NCBI GenBank assembly: GCA_024690485.1
Contig: JAILPB010000021.1
Coordinates: forward strand, 1 to 64,000
Direction of reading: 5' to 3'
DNA length: 64,000 nucleotides
From: Butyrivibrio sp.
Lineage (GTDB): Bacteria > Bacillota > Clostridia > Lachnospirales > Lachnospiraceae
Within the stretch, counting starts at the first letter, position 1. The number at the start of each line of letters is the position of its first letter. The notes beneath the pieces were generated by a model. That model saw only the letters and a program-made list of their open reading frames with translations. It had not been told where the DNA came from and made no database searches. Positions 7,957 through 16,992 of the stretch are shown piece after piece. The position numbers were made by a program, and so were the translations under genes.

Positions 7957-10900
7957 ATGGGAAGAACAGCAAAAAAAGAAGGCCTTGAGAACTATTATCC
8001 CAAGGAATCATTTTTAAAGAAAATGAATAAAAAAGCGGAAAGTCACGAGCTTACTGCTTCTTTTTGCTGTGTATATTTCTATATTACGGGCTTTAGAGCG
8101 TACTATATGAGCCATGGCTTCGATAATGGCTACAGCGTTCTGGTAAAAACCGCACGGCTCATTGATGAAAACAAGGGAGATGGCGATATCTGTCATATCA
8201 TTGATAATGAATTTGCCATTATTGCCGGCAAGGATGATATCACCAACGTGATAGATACGATCCAGAAGGCCTTTGATGAAGAGTTTGTACATACAAACTT
8301 AAAGCTCATTGCAGGTATTTACTATTTTGATGAGAATGCAGACAGCCTTCATCAGGCCATACTGTATGCAAGGACAGCTTGTTTCCAGGGAGAGAATTCT
8401 CAGGCAACAGTGTATGTCTATGATAAAATTCATATTGATGAAACTACAGAGAAACGAAACTATGTAGTTGCAAGGCTCGATAAAGCCATTGAAGAAGGCG
8501 ATATTTTAGTCTACTATCAGCCTATTTTCCACACATTATCAGGAAGAATATGCGGGTTTGAAGCCCTTGCCAGATGGCATGATGAAAAATACGGAATGAT
8601 CATGCCAAAGGACTTTGTCTATGCCCTTGAGAGAGCAAGGAAGATCCACCTATTAGATATTCATGTAATAAAGCAGGTTTGCAGAGATCTTCAGTCTGTG
8701 ACTAAAAGTGAGAATGTACCGCCTGTTCCGATTTCTGTAAATCTCACAAGGATGGATTTTGCCCTTACAGATATGCTACAGGTCATTGAAAGGGAGCTTA
8801 AGAATGCTCTTATTCCAAGAGCCCTTCTCCAGATAGAGATAAGTGAATCCGAGATAGACATGGACAGAGAGGGCATAAAGAAGGAGCTTATCAGATTCCA
8901 TGAGCATGGATTCAGGATAGTATTTGATGATTTTGGAAGTCAGTACTCGTCACTTCAGATATTAAACGAGCTTCCCTTTGATGCAATAAAGATAAACAGC
9001 AGTTTCCTGTCAGGATATGATAATAGCTCCAAGTCTAAGATCATGATGAAGAATGTCCTCAACATGGCAAAAGAACTTGGAATAAATACTATGATGGGAT
9101 CTGTTGAGGATCAGGAAACTCTTGATTTCTTAAAGCGGGCAGGCTGCGAAAAAACACAGGGCCATTTGTACAGCGAAGCAGCGCCCTTTGGTCAGGTTGT
9201 AAATCCTGCATATGCGCCTGAAAACATTATAGAGAGAGCTTATTACGACTCTATCGCAAATATAAATACATTGTCTCAGAATCCACTGGATATAGGAGGA
9301 TTGTACCTCGAGGATGAGGATACATATCTAAACCAGATGCCTCTTGCACTTATTGATTATTGCAAGGGAAAGTTTAATTTCCTTATGGTAAGCGACAGCT
9401 TTGGTAAGATGTTTGAGCCGCTGTTCCATAATGAAGTAGCCAGCGTATCTGAAGTTTTTAATTCCGAGAAGGGCATTTTTGCCAAGCAGATAAGGGCCCT
9501 GGCTGAAGTATGCGTTGATGATGATGTTCATCCCATGGAGTTTGTCACCAGCGAAGGCTTCCACAGGATTGTTCTTAAGAGAATTGCCACAGATATGGAT
9601 CATGGTAAGGTCGCATTTATTGCAACAGCAGAGACTATTACCGAAAATGATCCCGGAAAGAGAGCAGTAAAGCTTAATTCAGCTCTTAGATTCCTGTATA
9701 TGCTGTATAACAGGGTTGATCTTGTTATGGTTGAAAAGAACAGCTATGAGACTGTCTTTGAAAACCATACAAAATATGCTGTTCGAATGAAAAAAGGCAG
9801 CTTTTCAAATGCTATAGAGGATTTTGCAAAGGAAGCTATCTATAACGAAGACAGAGAAAAATTTATAAACTTCTACAGTCTGGAAACTCTGGAAGAGAGA
9901 CTTCGTGAGTACAACGTAGATCACCTTACAGACTACTTTAGAACAAAGGATACAAAGGGCAAGTACGACTGGCTGATGTATATGATAATTCCTATCGTAT
10001 CTGAAGGCAGTAAGATGTTCCTTTTGTGCTCACGTGGAATAGACTCAGAGAGAATGAGAAAGCTTCCGGAGATATCTCAGAGCGGCTCAGTTTATTATGA
10101 TATGCCAAGTGATCCTGCATTCCTCCTTCTTGCAAGTGATGCGTTTACGGATACTTTAGGCTATGGTTCATTTGAGCAGTTCATCAGGAATTCCTTCTAC
10201 CTTGAGGCATCACTTTCTGATAACAAGACAGTTTATATGCATCTTGGTCAGAGCGGCCTTATCAGTGATTTTGGTGAGACGGGAAATATTGAACTTCCCT
10301 TTGATGAAGTTACGAAATCCATGGTCTTTTCTCAGGTTATCGAGGATGACAGAGAGAAGATGTATGAGTTTTACAATAGAGAAAGACTTCTTGCAGAGTA
10401 TGAAAATGGAAAGCTATCCGGAAACACAGTATATCTTCAGAGAACCGGTTCTAATGTTGAGCCAAGATATCAGATAGCCTGTTATCAGATAAGAAAAGCA
10501 AGGGATAATGACAGTATTAAGATATACATCCTGACCTATGATGTAGATGAGTTTAAGAGAACAAATGAAAAGATCAAGAGACTTGCAGAGAGAGATAACC
10601 TGACAGGTCTTTATAACAGAGCAACCATCGGTAATTTCGTAGATAGTCTTATGTCAAACGAAGATACCGTAAACTTTGCTGTTGTGCTTCTTGATCTTGA
10701 TTACTTCAAGCATATAAATGACAGATTCGGTCATGACTGCGGCGATGCTGTTTTGAAGGATGCTGCAAATAAGCTTAGAACTTGTATGGGTGACCATTCA
10801 ATTCCGGCAAGAATAGGCGGAGATGAGTTCCTTACCATAATTGTTGATCAGGGACGTGAGGAGATAGAGGCTATACTATCCAAATTCTCTGCTATGGAGA

Positions 10901-11517
10901 AGAAGGTTGTTTATCACGATCAGGAAGTGGTCTATACCATGTCCATCGGTTATTCCATGTATCCAGATCATGGTAAGAAATATAAGCATCTTTACCAGAA
11001 TGCAGACCTTGCCCTTTATCAGGTCAAGATGAATGGCAGAAACAGCTATGGCGGATATGTTGAAGGAATAGCTGTTGAAGAGAGGGCTGAACTTGGATTT
11101 AATCCTGCATCCATAAGCGAGGGAATTCCCGGAGGCTTCCTCGTATATAAGGCAGATAAGTCGGAGGAGATTCTTTTTGCAAATAAAAAGCTCCTTGAAA
11201 TCTATGAATGTGAGAGCTTTGAGGAATTTATGGAGTTTACAAAGGGTTCCTTTAAGGGCTGCGTTCATGAGGGTGACTATAAGCTTATTGAAAAGATAAT
11301 TGCCAAGGAAATAAAGCGGGATGACGGTTATGATTATGTTCAGTACAGGGCTATAACCAGGAATGGTACAGTAAAGGTTCTTGAAGATTATGGCAGACTT
11401 CTTCATTCAACTACTGAAGGTGACTTGTTTTATGTATTTTTACTGGATTATAATCAAAAGAGAAAGCTTTATAAATCAGTAGTAGACGACATACATAAAC
11501 ATTGGGAAGATGAATAG
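7957..11517 (+). CDS. Large EAL-GGDEF-PAS protein, probable diguanylate cyclase with degenerate EAL domain
   Basis: This 1186-residue cytosolic protein has a degenerate GGDEF-like N terminus (about 35-155), an EAL domain (about 165-405), an unassigned PAS-like middle (430-850), a GGDEF domain (about 870-1040) and a C-terminal PAS-like domain (1055-1180). The GGDEF core is intact (GGDEF at 954-958, preceded by LDLDYFKHINDRFGHD), so c-di-GMP synthesis is likely; an RxxD inhibitory site is not at the usual place. In the EAL domain the EAL (202-204), the Asn of SVNLT and DDFG are present, but the first Glu of the EGVE motif is Gly381 and KID reads KIN (345-347), so hydrolysis may be lost. A PilZ receptor is encoded at 33573. 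No membrane helices are seen. Confidence 0.9.
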   Translation: MGRTAKKEGLENYYPKESFLKKMNKKAESHELTASFCCVYFYITGFRAYYMSHGFDNGYSVLVKTARLIDENKGDGDICHIIDNEFAIIAGKDDITNVIDTIQKAFDEEFVHTNLKLIAGIYYFDENADSLHQAILYARTACFQGENSQATVYVYDKIHIDETTEKRNYVVARLDKAIEEGDILVYYQPIFHTLSGRICGFEALARWHDEKYGMIMPKDFVYALERARKIHLLDIHVIKQVCRDLQSVTKSENVPPVPISVNLTRMDFALTDMLQVIERELKNALIPRALLQIEISESEIDMDREGIKKELIRFHEHGFRIVFDDFGSQYSSLQILNELPFDAIKINSSFLSGYDNSSKSKIMMKNVLNMAKELGINTMMGSVEDQETLDFLKRAGCEKTQGHLYSEAAPFGQVVNPAYAPENIIERAYYDSIANINTLSQNPLDIGGLYLEDEDTYLNQMPLALIDYCKGKFNFLMVSDSFGKMFEPLFHNEVASVSEVFNSEKGIFAKQIRALAEVCVDDDVHPMEFVTSEGFHRIVLKRIATDMDHGKVAFIATAETITENDPGKRAVKLNSALRFLYMLYNRVDLVMVEKNSYETVFENHTKYAVRMKKGSFSNAIEDFAKEAIYNEDREKFINFYSLETLEERLREYNVDHLTDYFRTKDTKGKYDWLMYMIIPIVSEGSKMFLLCSRGIDSERMRKLPEISQSGSVYYDMPSDPAFLLLASDAFTDTLGYGSFEQFIRNSFYLEASLSDNKTVYMHLGQSGLISDFGETGNIELPFDEVTKSMVFSQVIEDDREKMYEFYNRERLLAEYENGKLSGNTVYLQRTGSNVEPRYQIACYQIRKARDNDSIKIYILTYDVDEFKRTNEKIKRLAERDNLTGLYNRATIGNFVDSLMSNEDTVNFAVVLLDLDYFKHINDRFGHDCGDAVLKDAANKLRTCMGDHSIPARIGGDEFLTIIVDQGREEIEAILSKFSAMEKKVVYHDQEVVYTMSIGYSMYPDHGKKYKHLYQNADLALYQVKMNGRNSYGGYVEGIAVEERAELGFNPASISEGIPGGFLVYKADKSEEILFANKKLLEIYECESFEEFMEFTKGSFKGCVHEGDYKLIEKIIAKEIKRDDGYDYVQYRAITRNGTVKVLEDYGRLLHSTTEGDLFYVFLLDYNQKRKLYKSVVDDIHKHWEDE

Positions 11518-11531
11518 ACGGGAGGTTTACT

Positions 11532-12491
11532 ATGGCTGGTTCTTACAATATTTGTCTGGACATTGGCGGAACAAAGATTTTAGGCGCTATTTTTAATGAG
11601 AAAAAGGAAATAGTTTATCGCCTTAAGAGAAAGACTAAAGAGGCCGGAGATGACGCTCAGAATGTTGAGAAGGTAATTATAAGCGTCGTTGAAGATATGA
11701 TAAAAGAGTCTGATATCAAGAAGAAGGAGATTAAGGCAATAGCTGCGGGAGCCCCCGGAGTTATTGATCAGGATGCGGGAATTATCCTGTTTTCACCTAA
11801 TCTTCCCTGGGAAAATTATGACATAAAATCATCTATTGAGAAAAAGTTTGGAGTTCCTTTCTACATCGGTAACGACGTTAATGTAGGTGTTCTTGGTGAG
11901 TATAAATACGGTGTAGCCAAGGGCTATAAAAATGTTGTTGGTTTCTTTGTTGGAACAGGAATGGGCGGCGGACTTATTCTTGACGGCAAGCTTTTTACAG
12001 GAAATAAGCATAAGGCAGCTGAGTATGGGCATATGATTCTTGATCCTGAGGGACCTTTGTGCGGATGCGGACAGAGGGGGTGCCTCGAAGCATTTTCCAG
12101 TAAAAAGGGAATGAGTGCATATATCATTCAGCAGACTAACCGCGGAAGAAAGAACATGCTCTATGATACAATTGAAAACGGTGTATTTAAGAGTAAGAAC
12201 TTAAAGAAGGCCATTGCTGCAGGAGACCCCGTAACAATGGAAGCCGTTGACAGAGCCTGCCATTATCTTGCGATTGCAACCGGTAACATGATCAATACCA
12301 TAAGTCCTGATATGGTTGTTTACGGCGGCGGTGTTATGGAAGCTGTTGGCGACGTATTTATGGAGAAGATTCTCTCTGAAGTAGACAGATATTGCATGCC
12401 TTCCATCAGAAATACGGTTAAGCTTAAGAAGGCAGCCCTTGGGGATGATTCCAATATTTACGGCGCTCTTGCCATGATCGAAGATAAGTAA
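11532..12491 (+). CDS. glcK: ROK-family glucokinase
   Basis: The 319-residue protein starts with the ATP-binding phosphate-1 motif DIGGTK and carries GTGMGGGLILDGKL and the ROK zinc motif CGCGQRGCLE, with the conserved EYGHM sugar-site segment before it. ROK glucokinases phosphorylate glucose to glucose-6-phosphate in the cytosol. There is no N-terminal helix-turn-helix, which argues for a kinase and not a ROK repressor. The ribosome binding site GGGAGG lies nine bases before the ATG. It stands between a signalling protein and a MATE exporter, with a cytosolic GH13 glycosidase nearby that would release glucose, so a role in malto-oligosaccharide use is plausible. Confidence 0.92.
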   Translation: MAGSYNICLDIGGTKILGAIFNEKKEIVYRLKRKTKEAGDDAQNVEKVIISVVEDMIKESDIKKKEIKAIAAGAPGVIDQDAGIILFSPNLPWENYDIKSSIEKKFGVPFYIGNDVNVGVLGEYKYGVAKGYKNVVGFFVGTGMGGGLILDGKLFTGNKHKAAEYGHMILDPEGPLCGCGQRGCLEAFSSKKGMSAYIIQQTNRGRKNMLYDTIENGVFKSKNLKKAIAAGDPVTMEAVDRACHYLAIATGNMINTISPDMVVYGGGVMEAVGDVFMEKILSEVDRYCMPSIRNTVKLKKAALGDDSNIYGALAMIEDK

Positions 12492-12519
12492 AACGAATTT
12501 TGTTGGGGAGTAATATAAA

Positions 12520-13872
12520 ATGAAATCTTACAGTTCTCAGATTATGAGGCTTACGATACCAATCGTTCTTCAGAATCTGCTTAGCACTGCAGTGAACTCT
12601 GCCGATGTAATTATGCTTAATTATGTTGGGCAGAGTCATATTTCTGCGGTTTCGCTTGCAGCTAATTATGCAAGCGTTCTATTTATGGTGTTCTACGGAC
12701 TTGGAACCGGTGTCACCATGCTTTGTTCCCAGTATTATGGAAAAGGTGATATGAGAGCGATCGACGTGGTTGAGGGAATTGCCCTTAGGTTTTCCCTTAT
12801 TGTTGCCTGCATTTTTTCAGCAGCAGCCATGTTTGTGCCAAGGCTTATGATGAGAGCTTTTACTCCGGAAGCTGAGCTTATAAACATTGGTGCATCATAC
12901 CTTAGAAACATAAGCGTTGCTTATCTTTGCTGGGCTTTAATTGAAATTTATCTTGCGACTCTTCGTAGTATCGGAAGGGTTACGATCTGTACTGCATTAA
13001 ATACCTTTGCATTTAGCTTTAATATCCTTTTGAATGCGGTATTTATCTTTGGCTTATTCGGAGCACCAAAGCTGGGAGCTGCCGGTGTTGCCCTTGCTAC
13101 ATCTATTTCAAGAGTGACAGAGCTTATTTTGTGCATGATCGTTTCTGCAAAGAGTAAGGATGTTAAGCTTAAGCTCTCATATATGTTTATAAGAAATAAG
13201 TTTTTGTTCAAGGATTTCCTCAAGATGGCAATTCCTGCCATGCTTAACGATGTGTCCTGGGGCCTTGCTTTTTCCATGTATTCCGTGATCATGGGACAGT
13301 TCCTTGGAGCAGACGTTGTGGCGGCTTATTCCTTTACTTCCCTTGCAAGAAGCTTTGGAACGATCCTTTGCTTTGGCGTAGCAAGTGCAGGCGGAATCCT
13401 GCTTGGACAGATTATTGGTGAAAACAGGCTTGAGGATGCAGCAAAGGCAGCAAAGGTTTTGATGAGAATTACCGTGCTTTTTGGTGCAATAGGAGGTCTT
13501 ATTATCCTTGCGCTTATTCCTGCATTTTTGCATTTTGCAAACCTTACCGACGCGGCAAGAGGCTATCTAAAGATAATGCTTTTTATAAATACCTATTATG
13601 TTATGGGAGCTGCGGTTAATACGACTCTTATTGCGGGAGTATTCAGGGCAGGTGGAGACAGCAGATGGGGCTTTATCTGCGACACAATAGATATGTGGTG
13701 CTATGCGGTTCCTCTTGGCTTTATAGCTGCTGCTGTACTTAAGCTCCCGCCAATGGTTGTTTATTTCCTTCTTTGCACCGATGAATTTGTAAAATGGCCC
13801 TGGGTTATCGGGCATTACAGAAGTAAGAAGTGGCTTAAGAATATAACCAGGGATAATTTATTTGTGACATAA
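12520..13872 (+). CDS. MATE-family efflux transporter
   Basis: The 450-residue protein has the twelve hydrophobic segments and two-fold repeat of the MATE family, with the typical opening IMRLTIPIVLQNLL, the STAVNSADVIMLNYVG segment of helix 1 and QYYGKGD after helix 2. MATE proteins exchange Na+ or H+ for drugs or metabolites across the cell membrane; the substrate cannot be told from sequence. The start has GGGGAG upstream at good spacing. It is close behind glcK (28 bases) and is probably cotranscribed. Confidence 0.9.
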   Translation: MKSYSSQIMRLTIPIVLQNLLSTAVNSADVIMLNYVGQSHISAVSLAANYASVLFMVFYGLGTGVTMLCSQYYGKGDMRAIDVVEGIALRFSLIVACIFSAAAMFVPRLMMRAFTPEAELINIGASYLRNISVAYLCWALIEIYLATLRSIGRVTICTALNTFAFSFNILLNAVFIFGLFGAPKLGAAGVALATSISRVTELILCMIVSAKSKDVKLKLSYMFIRNKFLFKDFLKMAIPAMLNDVSWGLAFSMYSVIMGQFLGADVVAAYSFTSLARSFGTILCFGVASAGGILLGQIIGENRLEDAAKAAKVLMRITVLFGAIGGLIILALIPAFLHFANLTDAARGYLKIMLFINTYYVMGAAVNTTLIAGVFRAGGDSRWGFICDTIDMWCYAVPLGFIAAAVLKLPPMVVYFLLCTDEFVKWPWVIGHYRSKKWLKNITRDNLFVT

Positions 13873-13921
13873 TCTGCAGCATGATTGTTTTAGCAGGAAA
13901 CACATGATAAGGAGGGGTATT

Positions 13922-15229
13922 ATGTGGTTTTATGAAAATGGTATCTATCAGATTTATCCGCTTGGATTTTGCGGAGCGCCTTTTGAGAATGACGGTAAGG
14001 CAGAACACAGGATTCTAAAAGTCATAGACTGGATTCCACATCTTCAAAAGCTTGGTGTGGGAGCGGTTTTGTTTAATCCGATATTTGAATCCGACACCCA
14101 TGGTTATAACACTAGGGATTATAGGAAAATCGATGTGCGCCTTGGAACAAATGCTGATTTTAAAAAGGTCTGCAAGGCTCTTCACAAGGCAGGAATCAGG
14201 GTAATCCTTGATGGTGTTTTTAACCATGTGGGAAGAGGCTTTACTTATTTTCAGGATGTAATAGAGAAAAAATGGGACAGCCCATATAAGGACTGGTTTC
14301 ATATAAACTTCGACGGAAATTCCAATTATAATGACGGCCTTTGGTATGAAGGCTGGGAGGGTCATTACGACTTGGTAAAGCTGAATCTTTGGAACGACGA
14401 AGTTGTAAACTATCTTATTGATGCGGCAGGAAGCTGGATCGATGAATTTGATATCGATGGACTTCGTCTGGATGTTGCTTACTGCCTTGAGCAGAATTTT
14501 ATAAGAAGACTTCGTTCTGCTATGCTTGAGAAAAAAGAAGATTTTTTCCTTGTGGGAGAGATGATAGGCGGAGATTATAGGAAAGTAATGGGGGCTGATC
14601 TTTGCCACAGCGCAACTAACTATGAGTGCTACAAGGGCCTGTATTCAAGCTTTAACAGCCTTAATATGTTTGAGATAGTGCATTCACTTCTTAGGCAGTT
14701 TGGACCTGAGGACTGGTGCCTTTACAGGGGAGAGCATCTCTTATCCTTTGTTGATAACCACGATGTAAGCCGCATTGCAAGTACTCTTACAAATGAGAGA
14801 CATCTGCCGCTTATATATGCTATGATGTTTGGGATGCCCGGTATCCCTACAGTCTATTATGGATCGGAGTGGGGAGCAAAGGCTCACAAATCTGAAGGAG
14901 ATCCCGCTCTTAGAGCATGCTTTGACAGTCCTAAGTGGAACGAACTTACGGATACTATCGCAGCCCTGTATAAAGCCAAAAAGGAGAGCAAAGCCTTGCA
15001 GTACGGCGATATAAAGCAGCTTGTACTTCAAAATAAGTATTGCCTTCTTGAGAGAAACTGCGATGGCGACAGGATAATGATTGCTATAAATGCTGATGAT
15101 AATCAGGTTCATATTGACTGTGATTTCAGAGTAGGAAGAGCTAAGGATCTTATTACAGGCGAAATGATAGATTTTGGAGGCGGGCTTGATATTCCGCCTT
15201 GCAGGGCGTATATTTTACAGCCCTGTTAA
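13922..15229 (+). CDS. GH13 alpha-amylase-family glycosidase, cytosolic
   Basis: The four conserved GH13 regions are present: DGVFNHVG (I), GLRLDVAYC with nucleophile Asp184 (II), LVGEMIG with acid/base Glu213 (III) and FVDNHDVSR with Asp281 (IV). No signal peptide exists, so it acts inside the cell, probably on short malto-oligosaccharides, as cyclomaltodextrinases and neopullulanases do, though the extra N-terminal domain of those enzymes is missing. An in-frame ATG lies at 13904, but AAGGAGG at 13909-13915 points to the ATG at 13922; the product is then 435 residues. Together with glucokinase it fits intracellular glucan breakdown. The exact linkage specificity is unknown. Confidence 0.88.
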   Translation: MWFYENGIYQIYPLGFCGAPFENDGKAEHRILKVIDWIPHLQKLGVGAVLFNPIFESDTHGYNTRDYRKIDVRLGTNADFKKVCKALHKAGIRVILDGVFNHVGRGFTYFQDVIEKKWDSPYKDWFHINFDGNSNYNDGLWYEGWEGHYDLVKLNLWNDEVVNYLIDAAGSWIDEFDIDGLRLDVAYCLEQNFIRRLRSAMLEKKEDFFLVGEMIGGDYRKVMGADLCHSATNYECYKGLYSSFNSLNMFEIVHSLLRQFGPEDWCLYRGEHLLSFVDNHDVSRIASTLTNERHLPLIYAMMFGMPGIPTVYYGSEWGAKAHKSEGDPALRACFDSPKWNELTDTIAALYKAKKESKALQYGDIKQLVLQNKYCLLERNCDGDRIMIAINADDNQVHIDCDFRVGRAKDLITGEMIDFGGGLDIPPCRAYILQPC

Positions 15230-15311
15230 CAATGTAAGAAAGCGCATTTTAAATGAATTATGTTGCTATTTGTGGCACTATATGCGCAGAATAAAATAAT
15301 ATGGAGAGTGT

Positions 15312-15752
15312 ATGATGAAAGTAAATGTTAAGAAATTAAGCGACAAGGCTACAATGCCTACAAGAGGAAGCCTTGCTGCTGCAGGATATGATCTGTATGC
15401 AAATCTTGATGAGGATTTAAGGATTGCTCCTCACACAACTGCAAAGGTTGGAACAGGTCTTGCAATGGAGATTCCGGATGGCTATTTTGGCGGAATCTAT
15501 GCAAGAAGCGGAATTGCAACAAAAGAGGGACTTCGTCCTGCTAACTGCGTAGGCGTGGTTGATTCAGATTACAGAGGAGAGATAATCGTTGCTGTTCATA
15601 ACGACTCTGACGTAGAGAGAGTTGTGACTCCCGCTGAGAGAATTGCCCAGATCATCATTCAGCCTTATCTGTCTGTAGAATTTGAGGAAGCAGACGAACT
15701 TGCTGAGAGTGAAAGAGGCGCAGGCGGCTTTGGCTCTACAGGTAAGGTATAA
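15312..15752 (+). CDS. dut: dUTP diphosphatase
   Basis: The 146-residue protein is a trimeric dUTPase, hydrolysing dUTP to dUMP and pyrophosphate to keep uracil out of DNA. Motif 1 (AAGYDLYA), motif 2 (YARSGIA), motif 3 (GVVDSDYRGEI) and the C-terminal motif 5 (RGAGGFGSTG) are all visible. Start is at one of two adjacent ATG codons (15312 or 15315), with GGAGAG upstream. It is followed by a terminator and appears to be a single-gene unit. Confidence 0.95.
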   Translation: MMKVNVKKLSDKATMPTRGSLAAAGYDLYANLDEDLRIAPHTTAKVGTGLAMEIPDGYFGGIYARSGIATKEGLRPANCVGVVDSDYRGEIIVAVHNDSDVERVVTPAERIAQIIIQPYLSVEFEEADELAESERGAGGFGSTGKV

Positions 15753-15830
15753 ATAAAATCACAATTTTTTCACATTTTTTTGAAATATGCGTCACAAAAA
15801 CTGAAAAACAAAAGAGTAAACTAAAGGTTG

Positions 15831-15862
15831 TGCCGGTAGATAAGACCGGCATGGCCTTTTTT
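15831..15862 (+). terminator. Intrinsic terminator between dut and the ABC exporter genes
   Basis: TGCCGGT (15831-15837) and ACCGGCA (15845-15851) form a stem with a seven-base loop; a run of six T at 15857-15862 follows after five bases. It ends only about 40 bases before the ABC gene start. Confidence 0.6.
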
Positions 15863-15900
15863 GTATTATGGCAAAAATCAAATTTTGGGAGGAAGAAGTT

Positions 15901-16992
15901 TTGATCGAAGTTAAAGACATAGTGAAGAACTATGGTAATCACAAGGCTGTTGATCACTTGTCCTTTAGGCTTGAAAAGGGCAGAATATACGGCTTTCTTG
16001 GCCCAAACGGTGCGGGCAAATCAACCACAATGAATATTATGACAGGATATATCGCCGCAAATGAAGGAACAGTTACAATTGACGGGCACGACATCCTAAA
16101 GGAGCCAGAGGAGGCAAAGAAAAAGATAGGGTATCTCCCTGAAATTCCGCCTCTTTACAGCGACATGACTGTAGACGAATTCCTTAATTTCGTCGCAGAT
16201 CTTAAGAAGGTACCAAAGAAGGAAAAGAGAGATCAAATCGAGAAAATCCTTAAGATGACCATGCTTGGGGACTACGGTAAGAGAATGATTAGAAATCTCT
16301 CCAAGGGTTATAAGCAGAGAGTTGGCCTTGCTCAGGCGCTTGTGGGATTCCCGGAGGTTATCATTCTTGATGAGCCAACCGTTGGTCTTGATCCTCAGCA
16401 GATAATCGAAATAAGAAATCTTATAAAGGAGCTTAAGGACGACCACGTAGTTATCTTAAGCTCACATATCCTTTCGGAAGTAAATGCAGTCTGCGACCAT
16501 GTGCTTATTATTTCCCATGGAAAGCTTGCAGCAGAAGGAACTCCGGAGGAACTTGAGATGAGATTTCAGGGTCAGGAACATATTAAGATGTCTATTCTTG
16601 GTACGGAAGCAAAGATTAAAGGAGCTCTTGCGGGAATTGACGGCATTTCCAATGTGACCTTTGGGGAAGATACGGATTCTCAGGGCGGAGTCCGGGTAGA
16701 TGTAATAAATGACGGAAAAGAAGATATCAGAGCAGATATCGCAAGAGCTCTTGCAGGTCTTGGCCTTCCTGTTCTGTCTATGGAGCTTGAAAAGAAGACC
16801 CTTGAAGATATCTTCCTTGAAGTAACGACAAGTACTCCCGGAAGCGATGAAAAGCCAAAGAGAATGATGAGACTTGCTAAGGATGTTGAGAAAGAAGCAA
16901 TGGAGGAATCCGTGGAAGAAGCAGAAAGAGCAGGCTTTGAAGAAAATACAGAAGATCAAGTTCTGGAGAATCCGGAGGATGATGAGAAATGA
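15901..16992 (+). CDS. ABC transporter ATP-binding protein (GldA-like)
   Basis: Walker A GPNGAGKST (residues 34-42), signature LSKGYKQR and Walker B VIILDEPTVGLD identify an ABC ATPase of the ABC-2/gliding-type exporter group. An in-frame ATG exists at 15868, but GGGAGG at 15888-15894 fits the TTG at 15901, which yields the customary beginning MIEVKDIVKNYG; TTG is therefore chosen (363 residues). After the ATPase core there is an accessory domain and a strongly acidic tail of about 45 residues. The ATG of the permease overlaps the stop codon (ATGA), so the two subunits are coupled. Substrate unknown. Confidence 0.92.
   Translation: MIEVKDIVKNYGNHKAVDHLSFRLEKGRIYGFLGPNGAGKSTTMNIMTGYIAANEGTVTIDGHDILKEPEEAKKKIGYLPEIPPLYSDMTVDEFLNFVADLKKVPKKEKRDQIEKILKMTMLGDYGKRMIRNLSKGYKQRVGLAQALVGFPEVIILDEPTVGLDPQQIIEIRNLIKELKDDHVVILSSHILSEVNAVCDHVLIISHGKLAAEGTPEELEMRFQGQEHIKMSILGTEAKIKGALAGIDGISNVTFGEDTDSQGGVRVDVINDGKEDIRADIARALAGLGLPVLSMELEKKTLEDIFLEVTTSTPGSDEKPKRMMRLAKDVEKEAMEESVEEAERAGFEENTEDQVLENPEDDEK

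Noticed and set aside
13904-13921. Upstream ATG as start of the GH13 gene
   Set aside because: The AAGGAGG ribosome binding site lies after this ATG and before the one at 13922.
14015-14608. 197-codon open frame on the - strand over the GH13 gene
   Set aside because: Antisense to conserved catalytic regions; the translated sequence resembles no protein and its ends fit nothing.
15868-15900. ATG at 15868 as start of the ABC ATPase
   Set aside because: It lies only five bases after the T-run of a terminator and has no ribosome binding site; TTG at 15901 has GGGAGG and gives the usual N terminus.
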